Source of the DNA: Leucobacter weissii
GTDB taxonomy: Bacteria > Actinomycetota > Actinomycetes > Actinomycetales > Microbacteriaceae
Direction: 5' to 3'
Assembly (NCBI RefSeq): GCF_017565745.1
Contig: NZ_JAGDYM010000013.1
Coordinates: 62,001-126,000, forward strand
DNA length: 64,000 nt
The notes beneath the pieces are model-generated. The model ran no database searches and was not told the origin of the DNA. It worked only from the letters and a program-made list of their open reading frames with translations. Shown in pieces: positions 33,001 to 41,800 of this stretch. Made by a program: the position numbers and the translations under genes. Numbering within the stretch: the stretch's first letter is position 1; every line of letters starts with the position of its first letter.

Positions 33001-35566
33001 GGGCCGTGCGGCCGCCCTGCTCGAACTGCTCGGCGAGGCGCCGAACAGCATCGCGCTGTCGCAGGTCCAGCCGGCGCACGAGATCACGCGGACGCTCACC
33101 TCGGGAGCGATGAGCCACGGCGCGCTGGTCGCGAACGCGCACGAGGCGGTCGCCCACGGAGTGAACATGGTGGGCGGATTCTCGAACTGCGGCGAGGGCG
33201 GAGAGCACTACAGCCGCTACGGGACGATCCGAGGCTCGCGCATCAAGCAGTTCGCCTCGGCGCGCTTCGGCATCTGGGCCGGGTACCTCGCGGATCCGAT
33301 GCTCGAGGAGATCGAGATCAAGATGGGGCAGGGCGCGAAGCCGGGCGAGGGCGGGCAGCTGCCCGCGGCCAAGGTGACCGTCGACATCGCGGCCGCCCGC
33401 GGCGGCACGCCGGGCATCGAGCTGGTCTCGCCGCCGCCGCACCACGACACCTACTCCATCGAGGATCTGGCGCAGCTGATCCACGACTGCAAGGCGGCGC
33501 GGGTCCGGGTGATCGTCAAGCTCGTCTCGACGGAGGGGATCGGCACGATCGCCGTCGGCGTGGCGAAGGCCGGCGCCGACGTGATCAACGTCGCCGGGAA
33601 CACCGGCGGCACCGGCGCGGCGGCCGTGACCAGCCTCAAGTACGCCGGCCGCTCCGCGGAGATCGGCGTCGCCGAGGTGCACCAGGCGCTCGTCGCGAAC
33701 GGGCTGCGCGACAAGGTGGTCCTCCGCTGCTCGGGGGCCCACCAGACCGGCAGCGATGTGGTCACCTCGGCCCTGCTCGGCGCCGACAGCTTCGAGTTCG
33801 GCACCACCGCGCTGATGATGCTCAAGTGCGTCATGGCCAAGAACTGCAACATCAAGTGCCCGGCGGGCCTGACGACCAACTCGGAGGCCTTCGACGGGGA
33901 TCCCAGGGCCCTCGCGCAGTACCTCTTGAACATCGCCCACGAGATCCGCGAGATCCTCGCGCGACTGGGGCTGCGCTCGCTGCGCGAGGCGCGCGGGCGT
34001 TCGGATCTGCTGCAGCTGCTCGACCACCCCTCCGCCGTGGGGCGCCTCGACCTGCGCGCGATGCTCCGCGTGCTGCCCGAGCGCGTCGTGAACGATCCCG
34101 TCTACCTGGAGAAGGACTTCCGCACGGACGACGCCCTCATCGAGCGCGTGCGCGCAGCGCTCGTGGAGGGGAGGGAGGCGTCGCTCGCGGTCGACGGGGT
34201 CGAGCTCGGAAACAGCGACAAGTCGGTGGGCGCCCAGCTGTCGATCGACATCGAGCGGATGCTGAACTACGAGTTGATCGAGGACGCGGTCGCCGAGCTC
34301 CCCGCCGTGGTCGTCGACGATCGCGGGCGCAGACGGTTCGGCGACGGCGCGATCACCGTCAGCACCACCGGTTCCGCCGGGCAGTCCTTCGGCGCGTTCT
34401 GCAATGACGGCCTGATCCTGCAGCACACCGGCACCGCCAACGACGGCGTCGGGAAGGGGCAGTCCGGGGGCCGGATCGCGATCTGCTCGCCGGGGGGCGG
34501 CGCTCCGGGCCACGGCGGCAACGTGCTGATCGGCAACTTCGCCCTCTTCGGAGCCACCGGCGGACGCACCTTCGTCGCCGGAGATGCGGGCGACCGATTC
34601 GCGGTGCGCAACTCGGGCGCGACCGCGGTCGTGGAGGGCGTCGGCGACTTCGCCTGCGAGTACATGACCAACGGCGCGGTGCTCAACCTGGGCGGTTTCG
34701 GCACCGGCCTCGGCAACGGCATGAGCGGCGGGTTCGTCTACCAGTACGACCCGGAGGGCGCGCTCGAGGGCAGTTACAGCGCCGACTCGCTGCTCGTCCT
34801 GCCGCTCACCGACCCCGAGCACGGCGCCTACCACGAGCAGGCCATCCGGCTGATGCTCGAGTGGCACCTCGAGGCGACGGGGTCACCGCTCGCAGAACGT
34901 CTGCTCCGGGACTGGGAGCAGGAGCGCGCGCACTTCGTCTTCGGCATGCCGCGCGCGCTGCTGCTCTATCAGGACGCCGACGAGATCCTCGCCCAGAAGA
35001 CCCGCAAGGAGCTGCTGGACGAACTCGCCGAGTCGCTCGCGAAGGACAAGCTGCGCAGCTTCAAGCAGGACTACCGCGACCACCGGATGGTGCTCGGCGG
35101 GCGCGCACCGAGCTTCGGGGAGGGCAGCGTGGCCGACAAGTTCTCTCTCCTCTCGTCGTTCGCCGTGCTCGCCTTCGCCCAGCAGATCGCGCTGGAGCGG
35201 GTGCCCGGAGCCACCGAGCACTCCGATCCTCGCGTCCTCGACGCGGTGCGGAAGCTCATCCTCACCGAGGACTTCGCCGTGATGCAGAAGGTGCTCGGAT
35301 ATCTGCGGCGCACGCTGGACGACTTCGGCGATGCGGAGCTGGCGACGCTCATCGCCGTGAAGCGGCTCGACGACTACAAGCGCTCGCTCGCCATGCGGAA
35401 CGTCCGGGGCATGGACGCGCCCGGCACCTACGGCTGGATCCTCCATCAGGACGCCAAGAACGCCGATCGCACCCGGTCGGCGAGATTCGACGAGCTGCTG
35501 GCCACCGCCGCCCTCGACGACATCTCCGCGAGGGTGCTGCAGACCACCGAGCAGGGGGCGCGATGA
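30014..35566 (+). CDS. gltB: Long glutamate synthase-like protein, large subunit
   Basis: An 1850-residue homolog of GltB, which makes two glutamates from glutamine and 2-oxoglutarate. The usual GltB has about 1500 residues. Domains: class II amidotransferase with nucleophile Cys29 (HSACGVGF, after a removable propeptide) and HRGG; central domain about 420-750; FMN (beta/alpha)8 domain about 1010-1330 with QGAKPGEGGQLP and NVAGNTGGTG; GXGXG helix domain about 1490-1580. Differences: about 130 extra residues before the FMN domain, an extra helical C-terminus (about 1680-1850), and cluster cysteines 1272, 1278 and 1282, spaced C-x5-C-x3-C rather than C-x5-C-x4-C. No gltD follows; a diflavin reductase gene overlaps the stop. 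Start GTG 30014 follows GAGAGG; the frame is open upstream. Confidence 0.88.
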   Translation: MTRTNPSPRPERADDAFGLYDPGAEHSACGVGFITRKDGRPSHDVIVKGDEALCSIPHRGGMSSEGVGDGAGVSLDLSVEFFSAITGQTLQSGLFGVGNFFLPTDPAFEPEARALIDRAIGERFEILLVREVPVDHSAARPAAERYQLPILQWVFRSPDGEDRAATDRAANEALLEIERRAFNEPELAGLYPLSLSARTQVLKGRLNSGEVIPYFVDLRDERHSVRSLYFHTRFSTNTEPHPTMAQPFRMLAHNGELNTDRKNRLSDDALARSRHRSIVRPAGQSDSSRLDQTLQSRVFDDGLDIVEAVVSLMPPAWENDRSLSQPVRDMFEFFSLYEEKNDGPAAVIFSDGDVIGARLDRLGLRPLRTVETEEYLVVSSEAGQIAFGPEEIVHRGRIEAGGMLYFDHREGRSYRTEDALEKLAAQRDYGALLRAAMVRIEELDSAVSTRGPNTLGYEGDLSLGGRYVSYSLNQETFRFMMDPMLANGAERISAMGYGNAINALSDHEGGISKYFSQRFAQVTNPPLDSIREADGMSMRVALGAKPDGGGAADTQIVLGSPILGHLEMIRLREQRLVPLERFDALYTPDFADPERNAAGLLSAVQELCDGVEAFARDGGGIAILTDRQISRDLAPIPLVIGIAAVNQRLIETGLRLRISVVMESGQISSSHHVAVALGFGASAVYSISARLRAEERYPSPVGPAEDLTETDSAVERFRKAAEKSLAKTMGRVGLCTVESYIGGEFFEPNYLDTRDPVLAKWFPHLDSPVGGVGFVRIAQAATEWHQRARSVEDDSQIPLLGLFKERSEGAGHSYGTASVRGFTALTEEPPAFAPKPHDRHTALRLLTVHQLEDAFGLDDHAYRGTGYEELSDKAIDQFRITQGYRDFVAATNLERTRRPSALRDVLALPVDVTAAHTPEAFARELGRCSELGNSSILVRGLAVAKTADAGYRLTLTNVVDSLDQRVDALRQFLVEAYGRELVVEEVGSVSLSVRAEGRAAALLELLGEAPNSIALSQVQPAHEITRTLTSGAMSHGALVANAHEAVAHGVNMVGGFSNCGEGGEHYSRYGTIRGSRIKQFASARFGIWAGYLADPMLEEIEIKMGQGAKPGEGGQLPAAKVTVDIAAARGGTPGIELVSPPPHHDTYSIEDLAQLIHDCKAARVRVIVKLVSTEGIGTIAVGVAKAGADVINVAGNTGGTGAAAVTSLKYAGRSAEIGVAEVHQALVANGLRDKVVLRCSGAHQTGSDVVTSALLGADSFEFGTTALMMLKCVMAKNCNIKCPAGLTTNSEAFDGDPRALAQYLLNIAHEIREILARLGLRSLREARGRSDLLQLLDHPSAVGRLDLRAMLRVLPERVVNDPVYLEKDFRTDDALIERVRAALVEGREASLAVDGVELGNSDKSVGAQLSIDIERMLNYELIEDAVAELPAVVVDDRGRRRFGDGAITVSTTGSAGQSFGAFCNDGLILQHTGTANDGVGKGQSGGRIAICSPGGGAPGHGGNVLIGNFALFGATGGRTFVAGDAGDRFAVRNSGATAVVEGVGDFACEYMTNGAVLNLGGFGTGLGNGMSGGFVYQYDPEGALEGSYSADSLLVLPLTDPEHGAYHEQAIRLMLEWHLEATGSPLAERLLRDWEQERAHFVFGMPRALLLYQDADEILAQKTRKELLDELAESLAKDKLRSFKQDYRDHRMVLGGRAPSFGEGSVADKFSLLSSFAVLAFAQQIALERVPGATEHSDPRVLDAVRKLILTEDFAVMQKVLGYLRRTLDDFGDAELATLIAVKRLDDYKRSLAMRNVRGMDAPGTYGWILHQDAKNADRTRSARFDELLATAALDDISARVLQTTEQGAR

Positions 35567-37290
35567 ACGGGCTGTACATTCCGGCGGACGCGCCCTTCAC
35601 CCAGGAGCAGGAGGCCTGGCTCACCGGGTTCTTTCTCGGCATCGCGGCGAACAAGAGCGTCGATCAGTCGAGCAGCGCCCCGGCGCTGACCGTGCACGTG
35701 CTCTACGGCTCCCAGACGGGCAACGCGGAGGGCATCGCGAACGATCTCGCCGCCACGGCACGCACCCGCGGCATCCTGATGCCGGTGCGCGCGCTCGACG
35801 ACGTGCCCACCGAGGAGCTCGCCGAACTCTCGACCGTCATCGTGATCACCTCCACCTACGGCGAGGGGGAGATGCCCGACAACGCCGAGCTCTTCTGGAG
35901 CTCGCTCGAGTCGGCCGGTCACCCCCGCCTGGAGCAGCTGCGCTTCGCCGTGCTCTCGCTCGGCGACAGCGGCTACGACGATTTCTGCCAGGCCGGCCGG
36001 CTGATCGATCTCCGTCTCGAACAGCTGGGGGCCGCGCGCCTGCACCCGAGGGTGGACTGCGACGTCGACTTCGAGGAGCCTGCGGAGGGCTGGATCTCCG
36101 AGCTCGTGGCCCGGCTCGCGGCCGAGGCGCCCGAGGCTGACGCGCTGCCGGCCCCGACCGGCGCCGTGCCCGTCCAGAAACCGGCCACCTGGACGAGGAA
36201 GCGTCCCTACGAGTCCCGGCTGGTCGAGAATCGGGTGCTCTCCGGGACGGGCAGCACCAAGGAGATCCGTCACTTCGAGTTCGCGCTCGGGGACAGCGGG
36301 ATCGAGTACGCGGCGGGCGACGCCTTCGGCGTGGTGCCGGTCAACGACCCGGTGCTCGTCGACCGCCTCATCGCCGAGCTGGGCCTCCGCCCGGATCACG
36401 AGATCGAGGGGCTGCCGCTCGTGCACCATCTCGGGCGGAAGGCCGAGATCGTCACTCCCTCGCGGGAGCTGCTCGCGCTGGTCGCCGAGCTCTTCCCCGA
36501 CAGCGAGCCCGGCCGCCTCCTCGCGCGCGGCCAGCGCGAAGGCCTGGACGAGTGGCTGTGGGGCAAGGACACGCTCGACATCGTCCTGAGCACGGGCATG
36601 AAGCTGGGCGCCGAGGAGTTCGTCGCGCTGCTGCGTCCGCTGCAGCCGCGCGCATACTCCATCTCGTCGAGCCCGCTGCACAGCCCCGATCGGATCCACC
36701 TCACCGTCGCCTCCGTGCGCTACGGGGCGGACCGGCCGCACGGGGGCGTCTGCTCGACCTTCCTGGCGGATCGTCTGGGCGCGGACGAGCCCGTCGGCGT
36801 GTTCCTGCAGCCCAACGCCGCCTTCCGACTGCCCGAGGACGGCGACGTGCCGGTCATCATGGTCGGACCCGGCACGGGGGTCGCCCCCTTCCGCGGCTTC
36901 GTCCAGGAGCGCGCCGCCATGGGCGCGACGGGGAGGAACTGGCTGTTCTTCGGAGACCAGCACCGCTCGAGCGACTTCATCTACGAGGACGAGCTCGGCG
37001 CCTGGGCCGAATCCGGGGTGCTGACCAGGCTCGACCTCGCGTTCTCCCGCGACCAGCGCGAGAAGGTCTACGTGCAGACCCGGATGCAGGAGAGCGGGGC
37101 CGAGCTGTACGCCTGGCTCGAGGAGGGCGCGCACCTCTACGTGTGCGGCGACGCCTCGCGGATGGCGAAGGACGTGGACGCGGCGCTGCATCGGATCGTC
37201 GCCGAGCAGCGCGGGCGCGGCGACGACGATGCGGCCGAGTACGTGTCGTCGCTCAAGCGGGGGAAGCGCTACCTCCGCGACGTCTACTGA
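35563..37290 (+). CDS. CysJ-like NADPH diflavin reductase
   Basis: A 575-residue protein. After an N-terminal piece (IPADAPFTQEQEAWLTGFF) comes a flavodoxin-type FMN domain (GSQTGNAEG 49-57, STYGEGEMPDNA, LGDSGYDDFC), then an FAD/connecting domain (PRAYSISSSP, GGVCSTFL) and an NADPH domain (GPGTGVAPFRGF, FFGDQHRSSDF, VCGDASRMAKDV), ending in RYLRDVY like CysJ. This is the plan of sulfite reductase flavoprotein, which moves electrons NADPH-FAD-FMN-partner. No sulfite reductase haemoprotein gene is near. The ATG overlaps the gltB stop (ATGA), so the likely partner is the long GltB-like protein. That pairing is my inference. Confidence 0.88.
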   Translation: MNGLYIPADAPFTQEQEAWLTGFFLGIAANKSVDQSSSAPALTVHVLYGSQTGNAEGIANDLAATARTRGILMPVRALDDVPTEELAELSTVIVITSTYGEGEMPDNAELFWSSLESAGHPRLEQLRFAVLSLGDSGYDDFCQAGRLIDLRLEQLGAARLHPRVDCDVDFEEPAEGWISELVARLAAEAPEADALPAPTGAVPVQKPATWTRKRPYESRLVENRVLSGTGSTKEIRHFEFALGDSGIEYAAGDAFGVVPVNDPVLVDRLIAELGLRPDHEIEGLPLVHHLGRKAEIVTPSRELLALVAELFPDSEPGRLLARGQREGLDEWLWGKDTLDIVLSTGMKLGAEEFVALLRPLQPRAYSISSSPLHSPDRIHLTVASVRYGADRPHGGVCSTFLADRLGADEPVGVFLQPNAAFRLPEDGDVPVIMVGPGTGVAPFRGFVQERAAMGATGRNWLFFGDQHRSSDFIYEDELGAWAESGVLTRLDLAFSRDQREKVYVQTRMQESGAELYAWLEEGAHLYVCGDASRMAKDVDAALHRIVAEQRGRGDDDAAEYVSSLKRGKRYLRDVY

Positions 37291-37309
37291 GCCGGCGCCG
37301 GACATACCC

Positions 37310-37315
37310 TACCCT
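37310..37315 (+). promoter_or_regulatory. -10 box of the methyltransferase gene
   Basis: TACCCT with six bases to the GTG at 37322; leaderless transcript likely. Confidence 0.5.
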
Positions 37316-37321
37316 GTTCTG

Positions 37322-38926
37322 GTGGACGATGAACTGATCGATCGGCTGCGGGACGACCTCGAGTCGGCGGACTTCCGCGTTCCCGCGGTGCGGGGCCTCC
37401 TCGGCGCGGAGGCCGACGAGGCACGGCTGCGCGGGGTGTTCGCGCCGGCTCGGAGGGCGGTCGAGCGGGCGACGCGCGGGCGGTCGCCGCTCGCCGCGCT
37501 GGTCCGGCTCTTCCTGCTCGGGGATCAGCTGAGCCCCCGGGAGGTCGGCGCGGCGCTGCCCCGTCTCGGTCCGCGCGGCGCCGAGACGCTCGGTCTCGTC
37601 GGCGGCAGCCCGGGCGGCGCGCTCGAGGCGGCGCTGTCGCTGAACCCGGTGGAGATCTCCGATGCGCGGGAGGCCCGGGAACGGCACTGGTGGATCCTGA
37701 GCGATCTCGACGATCAGCTCCGGCGCGGTCCGGCCCGACCGGACCACGTCATGGGGGTCGGCGGCGCCACCCGTTCCCTCATCGCGCAGCTGCCGCCCGA
37801 CCACGCGGGTGCGGCACTCGATCTCGGAACGGGCTGCGGCATCGTCGCCCTGCACCTGTCGCTCCGGGGCCCCGTCGTCGCGACGGACCTCTCCGAGCGG
37901 GCGCTCGTCTTCGCGCGGGCGAACGCCCGTCTCAACCGCGCCGGCACCGGCGCCGGGATCGATTTCCGGAGCGGCGATCTCTTCGGGCCGGTGGCAGGCG
38001 AGCGCTTCGCACTGATCGCCTCGAATCCGCCGTTCGTGATCACCCCTCGGACCGGATCCGATGGTCGCCGATACGAGTACCGAGACGGCGGCATGGTGGG
38101 CGACCGGCTCGTCCAGGAGGTCGTCCGCCGGGGATACGAGCATCTCGCCGAGGGCGGCACGCTGCTCTGCCTGGCGAACTGGGAGTCCCACTGGGGCGAC
38201 GACGGGCTCGGACGCGTGGAGGGCTGGGTGGAGGCGCTCGGCGATCGCACCGCGGCGTGGGTCATCGAGCGGGAGCGCCTCTCGCCCGAGCGCTACGCGG
38301 AGACCTGGGCGCGCGACGGAGGCGCCCGCCCGGGCGCCGAGGATTTCGAGCGGCTGATGCGCAGCTGGCTCGACGACTTCGCGTCGCGGCGGGTCGTCGC
38401 CGTGGGGCTCGGCTCGATCAGGATCCGCCGCCTCGCGCGCACGGACTCCACGGGCTCAGAGCGGTATCCGGAACGTGCCGGGGGAGCACCGGTGCGTCTC
38501 GAACGCGCCGGGGGAGCGCTGTCGGGCCGAGCCGGCGGGCCGCTCTCGGCGATCTTCGACGCGGCGATCGAGGTGTCCGCGATGAGCGACGCGGAGATGC
38601 TCGAGCGCCGCTGGCTGCTGAGCGACGGCGTCGGCGAACTGCGGGAGCACGTCCCCGGGCAGGAGCAGCCGAGCAGGATCACGTTCTCCGCGGAGGTCGG
38701 CCTCGCACGCCGGCTCGAGGCCGACACGCTCCTGGCCGCCGCCCTCGGCGCCTGCGACGGCGAGCTGAGCATGAGGGAGATCTCCGGGGCGCTCGCAGAG
38801 ATACTCGGGATCGACGAGGACGACCTGCGGCGGGCGCTCCTGGCCGACTTCCGCGATGCGGTCTGGCTGGGCCTGCTGACGCCAGCGCCACCCTCCGGCA
38901 CGCACGACACTAGACTGGAGCCCTGA
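37322..38926 (+). CDS. SAM-dependent methyltransferase (HemK/PrmC-like core)
   Basis: A 534-residue protein. The first 130 residues are a helical domain of the DUF7059 kind. The Rossmann methyltransferase core has SAM motif DLGTGCGIVALHLS (from residue 167) and catalytic-type NPPF at 235-238, as in N5-glutamine and N6-adenine methyltransferases. A C-terminal part of about 150 residues has no name that I know; it includes two imperfect repeats ERAGGAPVRLERAGGALS. A target among nucleic acids or release factors is possible. The GTG follows TACCCT by six bases. The stop overlaps the hisD ATG (TGATG). Confidence 0.82.
   Translation: MDDELIDRLRDDLESADFRVPAVRGLLGAEADEARLRGVFAPARRAVERATRGRSPLAALVRLFLLGDQLSPREVGAALPRLGPRGAETLGLVGGSPGGALEAALSLNPVEISDAREARERHWWILSDLDDQLRRGPARPDHVMGVGGATRSLIAQLPPDHAGAALDLGTGCGIVALHLSLRGPVVATDLSERALVFARANARLNRAGTGAGIDFRSGDLFGPVAGERFALIASNPPFVITPRTGSDGRRYEYRDGGMVGDRLVQEVVRRGYEHLAEGGTLLCLANWESHWGDDGLGRVEGWVEALGDRTAAWVIERERLSPERYAETWARDGGARPGAEDFERLMRSWLDDFASRRVVAVGLGSIRIRRLARTDSTGSERYPERAGGAPVRLERAGGALSGRAGGPLSAIFDAAIEVSAMSDAEMLERRWLLSDGVGELREHVPGQEQPSRITFSAEVGLARRLEADTLLAAALGACDGELSMREISGALAEILGIDEDDLRRALLADFRDAVWLGLLTPAPPSGTHDTRLEP
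38911..38916 (+). promoter_or_regulatory. Possible -10 box of hisD
   Basis: TAGACT nine bases before the hisD ATG, inside the end of the methyltransferase gene; GGAG (38917-38920) follows it. Confidence 0.4.
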
Positions 38927-40248
38927 TGCTGCGCACGATCGATCTTCGGGGCCTGACCCCCTCCCGCACCGAGCTGTCGCGCCTCGTGCCCCGGGCCGCC
39001 GTGGACATCGCCGCGGCGCTCGACCGGGTGAGGCCGCTGGTCGACGACGTCCGCCTGCGCGGCGAGGCGGCGCTCAGGGAGCAGGCCGCTCGATTCGACG
39101 GCGTCGAAGGACACGGACTCCGCGTGTCCGCTGATCGGATCCGCGCCAGTCTCGGCACCTGCCCCCCGGAGGTGCGGGCCGCCCTCGAGACGCTCATCTC
39201 GCGCCTGCGCACGGCCTCGGCGGCGCAGGTTCCGGAGCAGCGCGTCACGCGCTTCGCGGGCGGTGCTGCGATCACGCAGCGCTGGCAGCCGGTCGCCAGG
39301 GTCGGCCTCTACGCGCCCGGAGGCAAGGCCGCGTATCCATCGTCGGTGGTGATGAACGCGGTCGCCGCGCAGGCCGCCGGAGTGCCCGGGCTCGCCCTCG
39401 CCTCGCCCGCGCAGCGCGAGAACGGCGGCGCGCCCCACGAGGCGGTGCTGTGGGCCGCCGCCCTGTGCGGAGTCGACGAGGTCTACGCGGTGGGGGGCGC
39501 CGGAGCCGTCGCCGCATTCGCGCACGGGGTCCCCGGGATCGGCCTGGAGCCGGTGGACGTCGTCACCGGTCCCGGCAACGTCTTCGTCGCGGCGGCGAAG
39601 CGCGCGGTCGCCGGGATCGTCGGCATCGACGCCGAAGCCGGCACCACCGAGATCCTCGTCATCGCAGATGAGACCGCGGAGCCCGCGTTCGTCGCGGCAG
39701 ATCTCATCAGCCAGGCCGAGCACGACGAGTCGGCCGCCTCCGTGCTGGTCACCGATTCCTCACGCTTCGCCGAGCGCGTGCGCGAGGAGATCGCCGCGCG
39801 CGCCGCGATCACCCGTCATTCCGAGCGGGTGCACGAGGCGCTCGGCGGCCCGCAGTCCGCCGTGATCCTCGTCGACGACCTCGCCGCGGCGGCCCGGGTG
39901 AGCAACGCCTACGCTCCCGAGCATCTCGAGATCCAGACCCGCGAGGACGCCGCGGTGCTCGAGCTGATCGACAGCGCCGGCGCCATCTTCGTCGGCGGCT
40001 TCACGCCGGTGAGCCTCGGAGACTATCTGGCGGGTTCCAACCACGTCCTGCCGACCGGAGGGACGGCGCGCTTCTCATCGGGGCTCGGCGCGCACACCTT
40101 CCTCCGTCCGCAGCAGATCGTCTCCTACGAGCGCGACTCGCTCTCCGAACTCGCCGCGCCGCTCCGCAGCCTCGCCGAGGCCGAGGGGCTGCCCGCCCAC
40201 GGCGAGGCCGTGACGATCCGCTTCGAACGCGCGGGGGAGGGGGACTAG
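38926..40248 (+). CDS. hisD: Histidinol dehydrogenase
   Basis: A 440-residue zinc enzyme that oxidises L-histidinol to histidine in two NAD+ steps, the last of histidine synthesis. Typical segments: [60 protein letters not shown] and [10 protein letters not shown] (zinc-binding Gln and His), and [10 protein letters not shown]. The length fits the family (about 435). Other his genes are not next to it; the following gene is nrdR after two bases. Confidence 0.94.
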   Translation: MLRTIDLRGLTPSRTELSRLVPRAAVDIAAALDRVRPLVDDVRLRGEAALREQAARFDGVEGHGLRVSADRIRASLGTCPPEVRAALETLISRLRTASAAQVPEQRVTRFAGGAAITQRWQPVARVGLYAPGGKAAYPSSVVMNAVAAQAAGVPGLALASPAQRENGGAPHEAVLWAAALCGVDEVYAVGGAGAVAAFAHGVPGIGLEPVDVVTGPGNVFVAAAKRAVAGIVGIDAEAGTTEILVIADETAEPAFVAADLISQAEHDESAASVLVTDSSRFAERVREEIAARAAITRHSERVHEALGGPQSAVILVDDLAAAARVSNAYAPEHLEIQTREDAAVLELIDSAGAIFVGGFTPVSLGDYLAGSNHVLPTGGTARFSSGLGAHTFLRPQQIVSYERDSLSELAAPLRSLAEAEGLPAHGEAVTIRFERAGEGD

Positions 40249-40250
40249 CC

Positions 40251-40745
40251 GTGCACTGCCCGTTCTGCAGGCATCCCGACAGCCGCGTCATCGACTCGCG
40301 CACGAGCGATGACGGGCTCTCGATCCGCCGCCGCCGCCAGTGCCCCGAGTGCGGGCGCCGCTTCTCGACCACCGAGACGGCGAGCCTGACCGTGGTGAAG
40401 CGCTCGGGCGTGGTGGAGCCGTTCAGCCGCGAGAAGGTCGTCAGCGGGGTGCGCAAGGCCTGTCAGGGGCGTCCCGTCACGGAGGCCGATCTGGCACTCC
40501 TGGCCCAGCACGTCGAGGATGCGGTGCGCGCGACCGGACAGGCCCAGCTGGAGGCCAACGACATCGGCCTCGCGGTGCTGCCGCATCTGCGCGAGCTCGA
40601 TGAGATCGCCTACCTGCGTTTCGCCAGCGTCTACCAGGCCTTCGAGTCGCTCGACGACTTCGATGGGGCGATCGCGGAACTGCGCGCGGACGCGGGCAAG
40701 GCGGGAGACGAGCGGATCGCCTCCGCCGAGGGGACGGGAGACTGA
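40251..40745 (+). CDS. nrdR: Ribonucleotide reductase repressor NrdR
   Basis: A 164-residue repressor of ribonucleotide reductase genes. A zinc ribbon with Cys3, Cys6, Cys31 and Cys34 is followed by an ATP-cone (about 48-138: [20 protein letters not shown]) that senses ATP/dATP. The start is a GTG with a G-rich ribosome site. NrdR would bind paired NrdR boxes before nrd genes elsewhere. The gene lies two bases after hisD and two bases before pyrD, so the three are one operon. Confidence 0.95.
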   Translation: MHCPFCRHPDSRVIDSRTSDDGLSIRRRRQCPECGRRFSTTETASLTVVKRSGVVEPFSREKVVSGVRKACQGRPVTEADLALLAQHVEDAVRATGQAQLEANDIGLAVLPHLRELDEIAYLRFASVYQAFESLDDFDGAIAELRADAGKAGDERIASAEGTGD

Positions 40746-40747
40746 CC

Positions 40748-41800
40748 GTGCGCTGGTATCCGCTGCTCTTCGACACCCTGCTCCGGCATCTCGATCCGGA
40801 GCAGGCCCACCACCTGGCGTTCGGCATCATCGGCGGGGCGCCGCTGGCCGGCGCACCGCTGCGCGACTTCTGCGCGCCGTCGACGCGCCTCCGCGTTCGG
40901 GCGCTCGGGCTCGACTTCCCCAGTCCCTTCGGGCTGGCGGCCGGCTTCGACAAGAACGCCACCGGGATCCTCGGCCTCGGCGCGCTCGGCTTCGGCCATG
41001 TCGAGGTCGGCACGCTGACGAGACATCCGCAGCCGGGCAATCCGCGGCCGCGCCTCGTCCGCCTGATCGAGGACCGCGCGCTGATCAACCGGATGGGCTT
41101 CAACAACGGCGGTTCTGCCGCCGCGGTGCCGCGGATCGAGCGCGCCAGACTGGCCCGGCACCGGCCGGTGATCGGGGTGAACGTCGGGAAGAGCCGCGTG
41201 ACCGAGGTCGCCGACGCGACGGCGGACTACGTGTGGAGCGTGCAGCGGCTGCGGGCCGTCGCGGACTACCTCGCGATCAACGTCAGCTCTCCCAACACTC
41301 CCGGCCTCCGCGGTCTGCAGGAGCTCTCCTCGCTCCGTCCGCTGCTCACGGCGGTCAAGGACGCCGCGTCGGGAACCCCGCTGCTGGTCAAGATCGCTCC
41401 GGACATGGATGACGAGCAGCTGGACGGCATCGTGGAACTCGTCGGAGAACTCGGCTTGGACGGCCTCATCGCGACCAACACCACTATCGGCCGAGAGGGC
41501 CTGCGGACGGGTGCCGCGAGGATCGAGGCGGCGGGAGCCGGCGGACTCTCGGGAGCACCGCTCTCCCGACGTTCGCTCGAGGTGCTGCGCAGGATCCGCT
41601 CGAGCGCGCCGGAGGAGCTGTGCGTGATCTCCGTCGGAGGGGTGGAGACGGCCGCCGACGTGCTCGAACGCCTCGAGGCCGGGGCCACGCTGGTGCAGGG
41701 CTACAGCGCATTCATCTACGAGGGCCCGCTCTGGGCTCGCGAGATCAACCGCGGGTTGCTGGCCGCGGGCTATTCAGGGAACTGCAGGCGCTTCACCTGA
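40748..41800 (+). CDS. pyrD: Dihydroorotate dehydrogenase (quinone), class 2
   Basis: A 350-residue flavoenzyme that oxidises dihydroorotate to orotate with menaquinone, step four of pyrimidine synthesis. The N-terminal helices (residues 1-40) for membrane docking mark class 2. Motifs: GLAAGFDKNA, HVEVGTLTRHPQPGNPRPR, NRMGFNNGG, NVSSPNTPGLR (with catalytic Ser) and LVKIAPDMD. The start is GTG. The last 31 bases overlap the end of the convergent DUF3043 gene. Confidence 0.94.
   Translation: MRWYPLLFDTLLRHLDPEQAHHLAFGIIGGAPLAGAPLRDFCAPSTRLRVRALGLDFPSPFGLAAGFDKNATGILGLGALGFGHVEVGTLTRHPQPGNPRPRLVRLIEDRALINRMGFNNGGSAAAVPRIERARLARHRPVIGVNVGKSRVTEVADATADYVWSVQRLRAVADYLAINVSSPNTPGLRGLQELSSLRPLLTAVKDAASGTPLLVKIAPDMDDEQLDGIVELVGELGLDGLIATNTTIGREGLRTGAARIEAAGAGGLSGAPLSRRSLEVLRRIRSSAPEELCVISVGGVETAADVLERLEAGATLVQGYSAFIYEGPLWAREINRGLLAAGYSGNCRRFT

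Noticed and set aside
35563..37290. Assimilatory sulfite reductase flavoprotein gene cysJ
   Set aside because: The family matches, but there is no cysI or other sulfur gene near, and it overlaps gltB; I therefore give no symbol.
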